Of a stretch of 64,000 nucleotides of DNA, positions 35,588 to 44,747 are shown piece by piece. Source of the stretch: JAAXKN01 sp050258815 (GTDB lineage: Bacteria > Bacteroidota > Ignavibacteria > Ignavibacteriales > SURF-24); assembly GCA_050258815.1 (NCBI GenBank), contig JBLMZM010000142.1:1-64000 (forward strand), read 5' to 3'. Position 1 is the stretch's first letter, and the number at the start of each line of letters is the position of its first letter. The position numbers and the translations under genes were made by a program. Under the pieces are notes generated by a model that was given only the letters and a program-made list of their open reading frames with translations, made no database searches and was not told the DNA's origin.

Positions 35588-36298
35588 TCAGACTTTATAT
35601 TTCTTTTTTACAATTAATCTTTTTGCAACATCAATATCCCTTTTATGGTCAACATCTATAATCTTCGAAAAAGGATAAGCCTTTAGCTTGTAGTTGTTTT
35701 CAAGCAGGAGTCTCAGGAAGTTTCTTAATCGCATAATTTTGCCCCCTCTGGCCTTTGGAATCATTTCGAAAACCGAGGGTGAGAAATAGTATATTCCACC
35801 TGTTGCCCAATTATATCCATCTTTAGTATCACTAAATTCTTGGATCAGATCGCAATCATCAATTTTTACGCATAATGGTTTTTCATCATCTATGTAGTCT
35901 GTTACGGCTAATATTCCGTCAGAATCAGAATTGGAACGGCAAAAAGCAATAAACCCGGCAAATTCATTTTCATCAAATACTGAATCGGAGGTCGTCAGGC
36001 AGAAAGGTGCATTTCTTAAGTCCGGAGCCAATGCAAACAGGCTGTGCATTGAACTCTCATTGGTCTTTATGATAAGCTTTAATGGTACACTGAACTTCTC
36101 AGTAATAAAATATTCCCTCAGCAAAGTTTCCTGCTCATTGACAATACAGTATATTGCAGTCATCTGGTTTTGAATCCCGATTCTAATTATTCGGTGTATA
36201 ATACTTTCTCCGCTAATCCTGATCAGAGGCTTGGGGATCTTAATGCCCTCTGATTTTATACGGGAACTTTCACCAGCCGCAATTATTGCTAAATTCAT
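35588..36298 (-). CDS. Nucleotidyltransferase (sugar/inositol-phosphate type)
   Basis: First gene of the cluster, 236 aa from ATG 36298 (AGAGGG upstream); an upstream TTG is unlikely. It has the NTP-transferase signature A-I-I-A-A-G-E-S-S-R, K-I-P-K-P-L-I, the metal Asp region T-T-S-D-S-V-F, and the C-terminal I-I-D-V-D-H-K-R-D-I. The compact form without a hexapeptide domain resembles the CTP:inositol-1-phosphate cytidylyltransferase half of IPCT-DIPPS enzymes and choline-phosphate cytidylyltransferases such as LicC. It likely makes the CDP-alcohol used by the CDP-alcohol phosphotransferase of the cluster. Confidence 0.85.
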   Translation of the reverse strand: MNLAIIAAGESSRIKSEGIKIPKPLIRISGESIIHRIIRIGIQNQMTAIYCIVNEQETLLREYFITEKFSVPLKLIIKTNESSMHSLFALAPDLRNAPFCLTTSDSVFDENEFAGFIAFCRSNSDSDGILAVTDYIDDEKPLCVKIDDCDLIQEFSDTKDGYNWATGGIYYFSPSVFEMIPKARGGKIMRLRNFLRLLLENNYKLKAYPFSKIIDVDHKRDIDVAKRLIVKKKYKV

Positions 36299-36626
36299 AT
36301 CTACCCTCTTTCCTTCAATCAACAGTATAAATTTGCTTTATTTAAGACCGGCAATTATGCTTAAATAATCCTGAATTCTGACTGATAAGGGACCAATACT
36401 TTCAACGAGCAGTGTGACACATCTTCTTAAAAGATATAAATAAAATCAGATACTTTAAAGCACTTGAATAAAGCCTTGATTCTTTAGGCATAAATCCATG
36501 TGATTACAAAATTTGGAGTTGTTTTTAATTTTGAAGAAATCTTCATTGACATTAACTAAATAATTATAAATTATTAATGCATATTCTAAAAACATCAACT
36601 GGTTATAAATGCTGAATTCAGGAAAT
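36299..36626. other. Divergent intergenic region between the seven-gene cluster and the flavoprotein gene
   Basis: About 328 bases, AT-rich. It should contain the leftward promoter for the nucleotidyltransferase operon and the rightward promoter for the flavoprotein gene. I see no RNA gene, terminator or small gene with a ribosome-binding site here, and no promoter pair good enough to place. Confidence 0.5.
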
Positions 36627-37526
36627 ATGTATGACGTGGTAATTGTCGGAGGCGGTCCGGCCGGATTAAATGCCGCCCTTATTTTGGGACGCAGCCGGAG
36701 AAATGTTTTGATATGCGACAGCGGTAAACCAAGAAATGTTAAGGCAAAACACATGCACGGCTATCTTACCAGAGATGGAATCAGACCGCTGGAATTTCTC
36801 CGGCTTGGAAGTGAAGAGATAAAGAAGTATGGAATTCGAAAAGAACAGATGGAAATAGTCAGTGCAATAAAGAATCAGGATCAATTTGAACTGACAAATG
36901 CTGCCGGTGAAAAATTCTACTCAAGGAAAATTCTTCTGGCAACGGGGATAACCGATAATATACCTGAAATTGAAGGACTAATGGATCTCTATGGTACCAG
37001 TGTCTTTCATTGCCCATACTGTGATGGCTGGGAAGTCCGGGATAAAGCACTGGCGGTTTATGCCCGTGGGAAAACTGCTTTTGCCCTTTCCCTATCCTTA
37101 AAGACGTGGAGTAATGACGTAATACTATGCTCAGACGGGTTGCCCAGACTTACCCCTAAAGATTACAGGATACTTGAACTGAACGGAGTTAAAATATTCA
37201 AGGAGAGTATACTTAGGCTAGAGGGCAGAAATGGTTTCCTCAGTAAAATAGTTTTTAAAAACGGCAGCTCCGTTGAGCGGAACGCTCTGTTTTTCAGTAC
37301 AGGGCAGAAACAGCGTTCGGGACTTGCCGAACAGCTTGGATGCGAATTTAATGACAAAGGTCTTATCATCTCCAATAGGAAACAGCAGACAAATGTCAAG
37401 GGTGTATTTGTAGCAGGAGATATTACTAAAGATGTGAAGTTCGTGGTTGTAGCTGCAGCAGAAGGTTCAAGGGCTGGAGTTGCCATCAATATAGAACTTC
37501 AGGAAGAAGAAAGAATAGGGTTATAG
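36627..37526 (+). CDS. Thioredoxin-reductase-like FAD/NAD(P)-dependent oxidoreductase
   Basis: 299 aa from ATG 36627 (CAGGAAA upstream). N-terminal FAD motif V-V-I-V-G-G-G-P-A-G-L-N-A-A, redox pair in H-C-P-Y-C-D-G-W-E, and C-terminal G-V-F-V-A-G-D-I-T. The pyridine-nucleotide motif is poor (Y-A-R-G-K-T-A-F-A), unlike GxGxxA of true thioredoxin reductase. The protein therefore belongs to the TrxR-like group that may act with O2 or another cofactor. Its partner is not known. The aspartokinase gene follows after 58 bases, so read-through into the lysine operon is possible. Confidence 0.85.
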   Translation: MYDVVIVGGGPAGLNAALILGRSRRNVLICDSGKPRNVKAKHMHGYLTRDGIRPLEFLRLGSEEIKKYGIRKEQMEIVSAIKNQDQFELTNAAGEKFYSRKILLATGITDNIPEIEGLMDLYGTSVFHCPYCDGWEVRDKALAVYARGKTAFALSLSLKTWSNDVILCSDGLPRLTPKDYRILELNGVKIFKESILRLEGRNGFLSKIVFKNGSSVERNALFFSTGQKQRSGLAEQLGCEFNDKGLIISNRKQQTNVKGVFVAGDITKDVKFVVVAAAEGSRAGVAINIELQEEERIGL

Positions 37527-37584
37527 TACAAGAAGATTATCAAATTTTCAAATACAATAACAGGTCATTTTACCAGGTGGATTT

Positions 37585-38808
37585 ATGAAGTATATTGTTC
37601 AAAAATATGGTGGCAGCAGTGTGGCCAATACTGAGAAAATAAAAAAGATTGCAGTTGGCATTGCTAATATCAAAACCGAGGGTTACGGCATTGCAGTTGT
37701 TGTTTCTGCAATGAGTAAGACAACAGATGAACTCATCCAGCTGGCCAAAGAATTATCTCCCAATCCGGAAAAACGTGAACTTGACATGCTTTTGAGCACC
37801 GGTGAGCGGATTACAATGTCTTTATTGTGCATTGCCCTGAATAATCTGGGTATAGAGGCCATTTCGCTCACCGGATCGCAGGCAGGAATCATAACAAACG
37901 ACAAGCATAATAACGCAAGAGTAATTGAAGTAAGACCATTCCGGGTACAGGATGAACTGGAAAAAGGCAAAGTAGTAGTAGTGGGAGGATTCCAGGGGGT
38001 CAGTTACAAGAGGGATATCACTACTCTTGGCCGGGGAGGCTCCGATACTACAGCGGTCGCTCTGGCGGCAGCACTAAATGCTGAAAGATGTGAAATCTAT
38101 TCGGATATAGACGGTATTTATACTGCTGATCCCTCGGTAATCAAAGAGGCTCAGCATCTGCCCGAAGTTTCTTACCAGATCATGCAGGAAATGGGTCTTG
38201 CAGGAGCAAAAGTATTAAATGCACAGGCAGTTCAGTTTGCAAAAGAATCTCAGATTGCCATTTATGCCAGAAGTACCTTTTCACCTGGGAAAGAAACGAT
38301 TGTGCGTCAGGTTGCCCCCGGGTTGCCTAAGGGAGTTAAATCCATCGTCAGTGAAAAAGAGGTGTTAAGGCTTAATCTTAAGGGTCCAAAGGCTTATGAG
38401 GGTTTTAGCGCTATTTTGGTATTATTTGAGGCTAATCAGATCAGTATTAAGGAGTTAAAAATTATAAGGCCTGAAGGCAATGAAAATACGACAATAATTT
38501 CCTTTGTCATTTCTTCCGGTAATTTATTGGGATGGGAAATTATAAAACAGAAAATTTCCGAAATTTGCGGAGGATATATAAGCATTGAAGAGCACCTGGG
38601 GGCTGTATCTCTGATTGGAGACGGATTAAACGATGATACATCAATATTAAACCAGACAATTCAATATATAGAGGCTAATAATATCAGAATATTTGGAATT
38701 ACAACCACCTCCTTTCGGATCTCTTTGCTGCTTTTACGCAAAGATGTTGCTGATTGCGCAAAATTTTGTCATAAAAAATGGATACAAGAACCACTATTTT
38801 CATTTTAA
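37585..38808 (+). CDS. lysC: Aspartate kinase, first copy
   Basis: Phosphorylates aspartate, the first step to lysine, DAP, threonine and methionine. It is 407 aa. The catalytic domain has V-Q-K-Y-G-G-S-S-V (residues 4-12), S-T-G-E-R-I-T and T-L-G-R-G-G-S-D-T; two ACT regulatory domains follow (about 265-407). It opens the DAP operon. GGTGG lies six bases before the ATG. A second aspartokinase is encoded 2.4 kb downstream (41202), so the two probably answer to different end products. Confidence 0.95.
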   Translation: MKYIVQKYGGSSVANTEKIKKIAVGIANIKTEGYGIAVVVSAMSKTTDELIQLAKELSPNPEKRELDMLLSTGERITMSLLCIALNNLGIEAISLTGSQAGIITNDKHNNARVIEVRPFRVQDELEKGKVVVVGGFQGVSYKRDITTLGRGGSDTTAVALAAALNAERCEIYSDIDGIYTADPSVIKEAQHLPEVSYQIMQEMGLAGAKVLNAQAVQFAKESQIAIYARSTFSPGKETIVRQVAPGLPKGVKSIVSEKEVLRLNLKGPKAYEGFSAILVLFEANQISIKELKIIRPEGNENTTIISFVISSGNLLGWEIIKQKISEICGGYISIEEHLGAVSLIGDGLNDDTSILNQTIQYIEANNIRIFGITTTSFRISLLLLRKDVADCAKFCHKKWIQEPLFSF

Positions 38809-38906
38809 TATTATTTAAGCATTGTTATATTTACACGGGATATTTTACTTTTCTCCTCACTTCCCGGTAGAATTTTACTTTTAGTCATATAATCCGAGGT
38901 AAATCG

Positions 38907-39788
38907 ATGTTTAAGGGCACGGGAACAGCATTGATTACTCCCTTTGATGAGGAGTTGAAAGTTGATTATGCCTCTTTGCGTAAGATAGTCGGCTTTCAGG
39001 TTAATAGCGGGATTAATTCTTTGGTAGTTCTGGGAACTACCGGTGAGGCAGCGACTATTGATGACGAGGAAAGAAGAAAAATAATCCGGACTGTGGTTGA
39101 AGAGGTTAATGGAAGGATTCCCGTCATCATCGGCACCGGAACTAATAATACAGCAAAAGTAGTTCTTTATAATAATATAGCTGCTGAGTGCGGGGCAGAT
39201 GGATTATTGATAGTGAACCCCTATTATAATAAGGGCACACAGAACAGTCTGATAGCACATTACAAATATATTGCAGATAGGACAGATTTGCCGATTATTC
39301 TCTATAATGTCCCCGGCAGAACATCAATGAATCTCTTACCTGAAACTATTCTCAGAATTCATGAAAATTGTCCCAATGTTATTGGTGTAAAAGAGGCCAG
39401 TGGTGATATTTCTCAGATTACGAGACTAATGTCTATGAAATCTGAAAATTTTTTAGTGTATTCTGGAAATGATGATCAAACAATACCGGTAATGGCTCTT
39501 GGGGGATCGGGAGTTATATCAGTGTTTTCGAATGTTTTTCCTAAAGAAATGGTTAGTATTACTGATGCAATGCTCAATAATGATCTTGCGGCTGCAAGAA
39601 AAGTTAATTTTAAGTATTTAAAAATTATGAACGACCTGTTTTTGGAGGCGAATCCAATGCCGGTCAAATACGCAGCCAGTCTGTTTGGATATTGTAAAAA
39701 CACGTTGAGAATGCCTTTAGCAGTCGTATCCGAAAGCACAGCATCAGTAATAAAAGATGAAATTAATCGTTTAATTAATTCGGTATAA
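38907..39788 (+). CDS. dapA: 4-hydroxy-tetrahydrodipicolinate synthase
   Basis: Condenses aspartate semialdehyde with pyruvate. It is 293 aa, normal for the family. T-A-L-I-T-P-F, G-T-T-G-E-A-A-T, the Tyr of L-Y-N-V-P-G-R-T and the Schiff-base Lys in G-V-K-E-A-S-G-D are all present. It lies 98 bases after the aspartokinase gene, the largest gap in this operon, with CCGAGG before the ATG. Confidence 0.97.
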   Translation: MFKGTGTALITPFDEELKVDYASLRKIVGFQVNSGINSLVVLGTTGEAATIDDEERRKIIRTVVEEVNGRIPVIIGTGTNNTAKVVLYNNIAAECGADGLLIVNPYYNKGTQNSLIAHYKYIADRTDLPIILYNVPGRTSMNLLPETILRIHENCPNVIGVKEASGDISQITRLMSMKSENFLVYSGNDDQTIPVMALGGSGVISVFSNVFPKEMVSITDAMLNNDLAAARKVNFKYLKIMNDLFLEANPMPVKYAASLFGYCKNTLRMPLAVVSESTASVIKDEINRLINSV

Positions 39789-39815
39789 CAAAATGTAGTT
39801 CGTCTAGGATAAAAG

Positions 39816-40475
39816 ATGCATAAAATAAAATATGGTATAATTGGCTATTCCGGGAAAATGGGGAAAGAGATCGAAACTGTGATGCAGGAGGCTGGACATC
39901 AGATTGTATTCAGGTTCGACCAGGAAGGTGAAAAGAAGGATGACACACCAGAAGTAATAATTGACTTCTCATCACCTGCGGCATTGGATAAGACCCTGGA
40001 ATTTGCGCACAGCTTTAATTGTTCATTAATAATAGGCACAACCGGATTTGATGAAGAACAACTTCACAAAATAAATGAATTCAGCGAAGATATTCCGATA
40101 GTTTTAAGTTATAATTATTCTGTCGGAATCCAATTGATGTTGAAATGTGTTGAATTTTTGAGTGAAAACCTTACCGACTGGGACATTGAAATCTCGGAAA
40201 CTCATCATAGATTTAAAAAAGATAAACCCTCCGGGACCGCCTTAATGCTGAAAAATGTGATTGGAAAGAATATCAATATTTCTTCAATGCGCCTGGGAAA
40301 TGTTCCGGGTGAACATACTGTATCTTTCGGAGGCCTTGGAGAAGTTCTTACTATCACACACAGCGCTACGTCGCGTAGAACTTTTGCTGAAGGTGTCTTA
40401 AAGGCCACAGCTTTTGTAAGAAATAAGAAATTCGGTCTTTATAGCTTTAAGGATGTCTTGTTTCAGAACTCCTAG
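39816..40475 (+). CDS. dapB: 4-hydroxy-tetrahydrodipicolinate reductase
   Basis: Second branch step to DAP, NAD(P)H-dependent. It is 219 aa, shorter than the E. coli enzyme but like the compact forms of Thermotoga and Chlorobi-type bacteria. G-Y-S-G-K-M-G-K-E binds the nucleotide, I-G-T-T-G-F is conserved, and the catalytic E-T-H-H-R-F-K-K-D-K-P-S-G-T-A block carries the His pair and Lys. It lies 27 bases after dapA. Confidence 0.95.
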   Translation: MHKIKYGIIGYSGKMGKEIETVMQEAGHQIVFRFDQEGEKKDDTPEVIIDFSSPAALDKTLEFAHSFNCSLIIGTTGFDEEQLHKINEFSEDIPIVLSYNYSVGIQLMLKCVEFLSENLTDWDIEISETHHRFKKDKPSGTALMLKNVIGKNINISSMRLGNVPGEHTVSFGGLGEVLTITHSATSRRTFAEGVLKATAFVRNKKFGLYSFKDVLFQNS

Positions 40476-40489
40476 ACTGGAGATGAATA

Positions 40490-41188
40490 ATGGATTCATT
40501 TGAAATAATAAATTATATTGCTTCTTCAAAAAAGACTACCCCCTTGCAGGTCTTTCTTTCAGGGGAGCTGGATAAAATTGATTTTGCAGGACTCGAATAT
40601 ATTGGTGGGAAGGATTTTGGTCTTCTGGTAACGGAATTTGATTACTTTGAAGACTTTTATGCAAGGAATAAAAAATATATAAAGACTTTCAGGGTTGAAA
40701 ACGACAGACGTAATTCTGCAATTCCCCTGGCGGATCTTACTAAATACAATGCCAGGATTGAACCCGGAGCAATAATAAGAGATCTGGTAGAGATCGGGAA
40801 TAATTGTGTGATTATGATGGGGGCGGTCATTAACATTGGGGCGTCTATCGGTGAACGCACAATGATTGATATGAATACTGTCATTGGCGGCCGGGCAATA
40901 ATTGGAAGAGATTGCCATATCGGTGCCGGAACTGTAATTGCAGGAGTAATTGAGCCCCCTAGCGCAGAACCGGTAGTGATTGGTGATAATGTTGTCATTG
41001 GTGCTAACGCGGTAGTTTTAGAGGGAGTTAAAGTAGGCAATGGTGCAGTCATTGCTGCCGGGTCAGTGGTGATTGCCGATGTTGAGGAATATTGCGTTAT
41101 TGCCGGTATACCCGGAAAAGTTATTAAAAAAGTGGATGAAAAAACAAAATCGAAAACGTTGTTAATAGATGCTCTGAGAAACCTATGA
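40490..41188 (+). CDS. dapH: Tetrahydrodipicolinate N-acetyltransferase
   Basis: Acetylates tetrahydrodipicolinate, placing this organism on the acetylated DAP branch. It is 232 aa: an alpha/beta N-terminal domain (1-85) and a left-handed beta-helix of hexapeptide repeats (about 90-215), for example I-G-A-S-I-G-E and V-I-G-A-N-A-V. The size and the E-P-P-S-A-E-P-V insertion match the DapH family rather than the longer succinyl-type DapD. It lies 14 bases after dapB. Confidence 0.93.
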   Translation: MDSFEIINYIASSKKTTPLQVFLSGELDKIDFAGLEYIGGKDFGLLVTEFDYFEDFYARNKKYIKTFRVENDRRNSAIPLADLTKYNARIEPGAIIRDLVEIGNNCVIMMGAVINIGASIGERTMIDMNTVIGGRAIIGRDCHIGAGTVIAGVIEPPSAEPVVIGDNVVIGANAVVLEGVKVGNGAVIAAGSVVIADVEEYCVIAGIPGKVIKKVDEKTKSKTLLIDALRNL

Positions 41189-41201
41189 GGTTGAAGAATA
41201 A

Positions 41202-42398
41202 TTGGAGTTGATAGTTCAGAAATATGGAGGGAGCTCGGTTGCAACACCGGAACGCATCCTAAAGATTGCCGATAAGATTGCAAAAAAAGTCCACTCGGGC
41301 TTTAAAGTAATTATAGTCGTTTCTGCGATGGGTAAAAGTACCGATAATCTGATCAGACTTGCCAAAGAAATAACTCCCCATCCCGATCCCAGAGAGCTTG
41401 ATATGCTTTTAAGTACCGGTGAACAGGTTTCTGTATCACTGGTTTCCATGGCTTTACAAAGCAAAGGATTAAAAAGCAAATCCCTGAATGGTTTCCAGGC
41501 AGGAATCAGGACTACTGACCAGTTCAATGAAGCAAAAATCATCAGCTTTGATAAGGAAAAGATACTAGATTTGATGGGAGAGCTCGAAGTTCTGGTTATC
41601 ACTGGTTTTCAGGGTATAACAGATACCGGAGAAATGACTACTTTAGGCAGAGGCGGCTCGGACACATCTGCAGTTGCGCTTGCTGCAGCACTACAGGTAG
41701 ATTGCGAAATTTACAGTGATGTTGCAGGTATTTATACAGTAGATCCAAGGCTTCATCCTGCAGCAAAAAAAATAAAATATGTTTCTTATGATGAAATGCT
41801 CGAATTAGCAAGCCTTGGAGCTAAGGTATTGCACAGCAGATCCGTGGAAATTGCAAAAAAATTTGGTATAAAAATATATTGCGGCTCATCATTTTTAGAT
41901 GAGGAGGGTAGTTTTGTGGCTGATGAAAATATAATAATTGAACAGCCTGTCGTTACAGGCTGCAGTATCATGGAAAATCAGACCCGGGTTTATATAAAAA
42001 ACCTTCCGGTTGATTATTCGCTTGTTAGAAAAATATTCGAGAAAGTGGCCGTTGAGGGCCTTAATGTGGATATGATCTCAATTATTAATTCCAATATCAA
42101 CCTGGCCGTTTCATTTACGATCGTGGAAGATAAAAAACGCCACCTTGAAGAGGCATTAAACAAGGTATTAAAGGATCTGAATGATTGGGATATAGAGTAC
42201 CATACAGGGTATGTTAAAATTTCAGTTGTAGGAATTGGTATGCGCTCGGGTATTGGTGTGGCTTCCAGTTTTTTTAAGGCACTTGAAAATATTCCCATTA
42301 AGCTTGTTACCACTTCTGAAATTGCCATATCATGTCTGGTTGAGGAACAATACAAGAAATCTGCAGTTGATTCAATAGTAACAGAATTTAATCTCTAA
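41202..42398 (+). CDS. Aspartate kinase, second copy
   Basis: 398 aa, a monofunctional aspartokinase with V-Q-K-Y-G-G-S-S-V, S-T-G-E-Q-V-S and T-L-G-R-G-G-S-D-T-S, and two C-terminal ACT domains. It is closer in pattern to the lysine/threonine-sensitive alpha/beta-type kinases (G-I-R-T-T-D-Q-F-N, G-M-R-S-G-I-G-V-A). No ATG is available near the N-terminus; TTG at 41202 or 41208 must start translation, 13 bases after dapH. Its presence inside the dap gene run suggests lysine-branch control, which is an inference. Confidence 0.94.
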   Translation: MELIVQKYGGSSVATPERILKIADKIAKKVHSGFKVIIVVSAMGKSTDNLIRLAKEITPHPDPRELDMLLSTGEQVSVSLVSMALQSKGLKSKSLNGFQAGIRTTDQFNEAKIISFDKEKILDLMGELEVLVITGFQGITDTGEMTTLGRGGSDTSAVALAAALQVDCEIYSDVAGIYTVDPRLHPAAKKIKYVSYDEMLELASLGAKVLHSRSVEIAKKFGIKIYCGSSFLDEEGSFVADENIIIEQPVVTGCSIMENQTRVYIKNLPVDYSLVRKIFEKVAVEGLNVDMISIINSNINLAVSFTIVEDKKRHLEEALNKVLKDLNDWDIEYHTGYVKISVVGIGMRSGIGVASSFFKALENIPIKLVTTSEIAISCLVEEQYKKSAVDSIVTEFNL

Positions 42399-42412
42399 TC
42401 TAAGGAAACCTT

Positions 42413-43507
42413 ATGCTCTCCCCCGTTGAGTTAAGACATCAGTTACACCAGAATCCAGAATTGATGTTCCATGAGTTTGAAACAACCAGAATACTAAAAG
42501 AAAATATCAGCGAATTTGAGAATATCATTATACATGAGCCTCTGGAAACGGGATTGGTAGTTGAATACACAGTAAATGAAGGCGACTATCTTTTATTCCG
42601 TGCAGATATAGATGCTCTCCCTATAAATGAGGACACAAAATCAGCGTTTTCATCCAGGAATAATTGCATGCATGCGTGCGGACACGATGTGCATGCGTCA
42701 ATACTTTACGGCTTCCTGAAATATATAACTGAAAACAAAATTAATAGAAATATAATATTTCTTTTCCAACCCGGAGAAGAAGGCGGAGGCGGAGCAAAAA
42801 AAATAATTGACTCCGGTATTCTTTACAAGTTTCCGATAAACAAGGCATTTGCACTCCATGTTACTGATGAATATGCCAGCGGAACAATAGCTTCTACTCC
42901 CGGAGTACTGTTTGCATCTGCATTTGAAATTGACATTAACATTTACGGGAAAAGTGCTCACGTCGCTTTCCCGGAGAATGGGATAAATTCCTTTGACGCC
43001 TTAAGATTATTTCTGGACAAGGTGAATAAGGTACAAAATGAGATGGATGAGCGTGTAATTTTCGGATATGGAAGGGTTGAATCAGGAAAAATAAGAAATA
43101 TTGTTCCCTCACTTACAAGAGCTGAGTGCACAATCAGGACCCTCAGCAGCAGGAAGTCTGAACTTTTCCTCGCCAGACTTGTTAATATGCTGGAAGACCT
43201 GAAAAGTGAAATGGGCATAGATTATTCAATTGAAAACGGCTCTCTTTACAATGAGGTTGTGGTCGATAAAGACCTCTATGCCCTTCTGCATGAAAAGCTG
43301 TCTTCCAGATATCAGTTCATCGATTGCGGATATAAAATGACTGGTGAGGATTTTGGGTTTATTTCAGAACTTTACCCTTCCTTTATGTTCTGGCTGGGTA
43401 CTTCAAATGGGGAAAAGTATGGACTTCATACCCCCAGGTTTCTTCCGCATGATTCAATTATTGAAATCGGTATTAATATTTTAAAAGATATACTTATTGA
43501 GGTTTAA
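42413..43507 (+). CDS. dapL: M20-family amidohydrolase, probable N-acetyl-diaminopimelate deacetylase
   Basis: 364 aa zinc-type deacylase. The metal motifs are H-A-C-G-H-D-V-H (about residue 84) and Q-P-G-E-E-G-G-G-G; a dimerisation domain lies in the middle (about 180-290) and the late His is in G-L-H-T-P-R-F. In the operon with dapH it most likely removes the acetyl group from N-acetyl-DAP. Other M20 peptidases or N-acyl amino-acid deacylases look alike. The start, 14 bases after the second aspartokinase, has AAGGAAA before it. The matching aminotransferase is not in this window. Confidence 0.86.
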   Translation: MLSPVELRHQLHQNPELMFHEFETTRILKENISEFENIIIHEPLETGLVVEYTVNEGDYLLFRADIDALPINEDTKSAFSSRNNCMHACGHDVHASILYGFLKYITENKINRNIIFLFQPGEEGGGGAKKIIDSGILYKFPINKAFALHVTDEYASGTIASTPGVLFASAFEIDINIYGKSAHVAFPENGINSFDALRLFLDKVNKVQNEMDERVIFGYGRVESGKIRNIVPSLTRAECTIRTLSSRKSELFLARLVNMLEDLKSEMGIDYSIENGSLYNEVVVDKDLYALLHEKLSSRYQFIDCGYKMTGEDFGFISELYPSFMFWLGTSNGEKYGLHTPRFLPHDSIIEIGINILKDILIEV

Positions 43508-44557
43508 ATGCTTGAAAGTAACAAAATAGACGTCGGGGTCTTAGGGGCAACCGGCAGTGTGGGACAAAAATTTATCCAGCTATTGGAAAATCATCCATAT
43601 TTTAACCTTATAGAAGTTGCTGCTTCAGACAAATCTGCCGGTAAAAAGTATGCAGATGCAGCTAACTGGATTCTATCAACCCCAATTCCTGATAATGTTG
43701 CCGCTATGGTGGTCAGGAAGTGCGAACCTGGGTTCAAAAGTACCCTGCTCTTCTCTGCTCTGGATGCAAATGTTGCCGGAGAAATTGAGGAAAACCTGGC
43801 GAAGAGCGGCTATATAATTGTTTCTAACTCCAAGAATCACCGTATGGACCCGGATGTTCCCCTGCTGATACCGGAAGTAAATCCAGATCATCTGGAACTT
43901 ATAAAAATTCAAAAGTATGGCAAAGGGGCAATCGTAACCAACCCTAATTGCTCTACGATTGGAATGACAATTGCGTTAAAACCGCTGGCAGACAACTTCG
44001 GAATTGAAGCAGTAAATGTTGTTACAATGCAGGCCCTTTCCGGAGCGGGATATCCCGGTGTCTCCAGTCTTGACAGTCTGGATAATGTAATTCCATTTAT
44101 TGGTGGTGAAGAAATAAAACTTGAAAGTGAACCACTAAAGATTCTGGGGAAACTCAATAGTTCGTCTGTCCATAACCTTGAGATGAAAATAAGCGCACAG
44201 ACTAACAGGGTCGCAGTCCTTGATGGTCACATGGAAGCCGTACAGGTAAAACTGAAGAACAAGGCGACTGAAGCAGAAATTATTGATTGTTGGACAAAAT
44301 TCAGCGCCGAACCTCAAAAGCTTAATCTTCCGCTGGCACCAGTCAATCCTATCTATTACTTTTATGAAGAAAAGTATCCACAGCCCAGGCTTCATAGAAA
44401 TATCGACAAGGCAATGGCTGTATCGATTGGCAGACTAAGGAAATGCAACCTTTTCGACTATAAGTTTACAGTCCTTTCTCATAATACAGTCAGAGGTGCT
44501 GCCGGAGGTGCTATACTGTGTGCTGAATTGATGAAAGCCAAGGGTTACCTGAAGTAA
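43508..44557 (+). CDS. asd: Aspartate-semialdehyde dehydrogenase, archaeal/fungal-like type
   Basis: Makes aspartate semialdehyde from aspartyl phosphate. It is 349 aa. Nucleotide motif G-V-L-G-A-T-G-S-V-G-Q, catalytic Cys in N-P-N-C-S-T-I-G-M, and R-V-A-V-L-D-G-H-M with the conserved His. The segment A-L-S-G-A-G-Y-P-G-V-S-S-L-D with G-G-E-E is the form seen in archaeal and fungal enzymes rather than in the E. coli type. It starts directly after the deacetylase stop and closes the operon. Confidence 0.94.
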   Translation: MLESNKIDVGVLGATGSVGQKFIQLLENHPYFNLIEVAASDKSAGKKYADAANWILSTPIPDNVAAMVVRKCEPGFKSTLLFSALDANVAGEIEENLAKSGYIIVSNSKNHRMDPDVPLLIPEVNPDHLELIKIQKYGKGAIVTNPNCSTIGMTIALKPLADNFGIEAVNVVTMQALSGAGYPGVSSLDSLDNVIPFIGGEEIKLESEPLKILGKLNSSSVHNLEMKISAQTNRVAVLDGHMEAVQVKLKNKATEAEIIDCWTKFSAEPQKLNLPLAPVNPIYYFYEEKYPQPRLHRNIDKAMAVSIGRLRKCNLFDYKFTVLSHNTVRGAAGGAILCAELMKAKGYLK

Positions 44558-44586
44558 CAGAATCTGCAATTACAAAATTTAAACCA

Positions 44587-44620
44587 GTACCAGGCAATAG
44601 CTCAAGTTGCCTGGTATTTT
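44587..44620 (+). terminator. Rho-independent terminator of the lysine/DAP operon
   Basis: A 10-bp perfect stem (TACCAGGCAA/TTGCCTGGTA) with a 9-base loop, followed at once by five T. It lies 29 bases after the asd stop and is a textbook intrinsic terminator. Confidence 0.9.
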
Positions 44621-44747
44621 TGTATCCAAAGCCGCAAAACACATTTCTTATGCTGCCACTTGTTTTTAAGGATCAAATGTCATAACTTTTATCAAAAACT
44701 CCGCTCTGCGAAAACGCGTTCCACTGTTCAATAATAGAGGGGTCATT

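Noticed and set aside
36455..36754. Leftward 99-codon frame overlapping the flavoprotein start
   Set aside because: It overlaps the FAD-binding start of the rightward flavoprotein gene and has no ribosome-binding site or recognisable domain.
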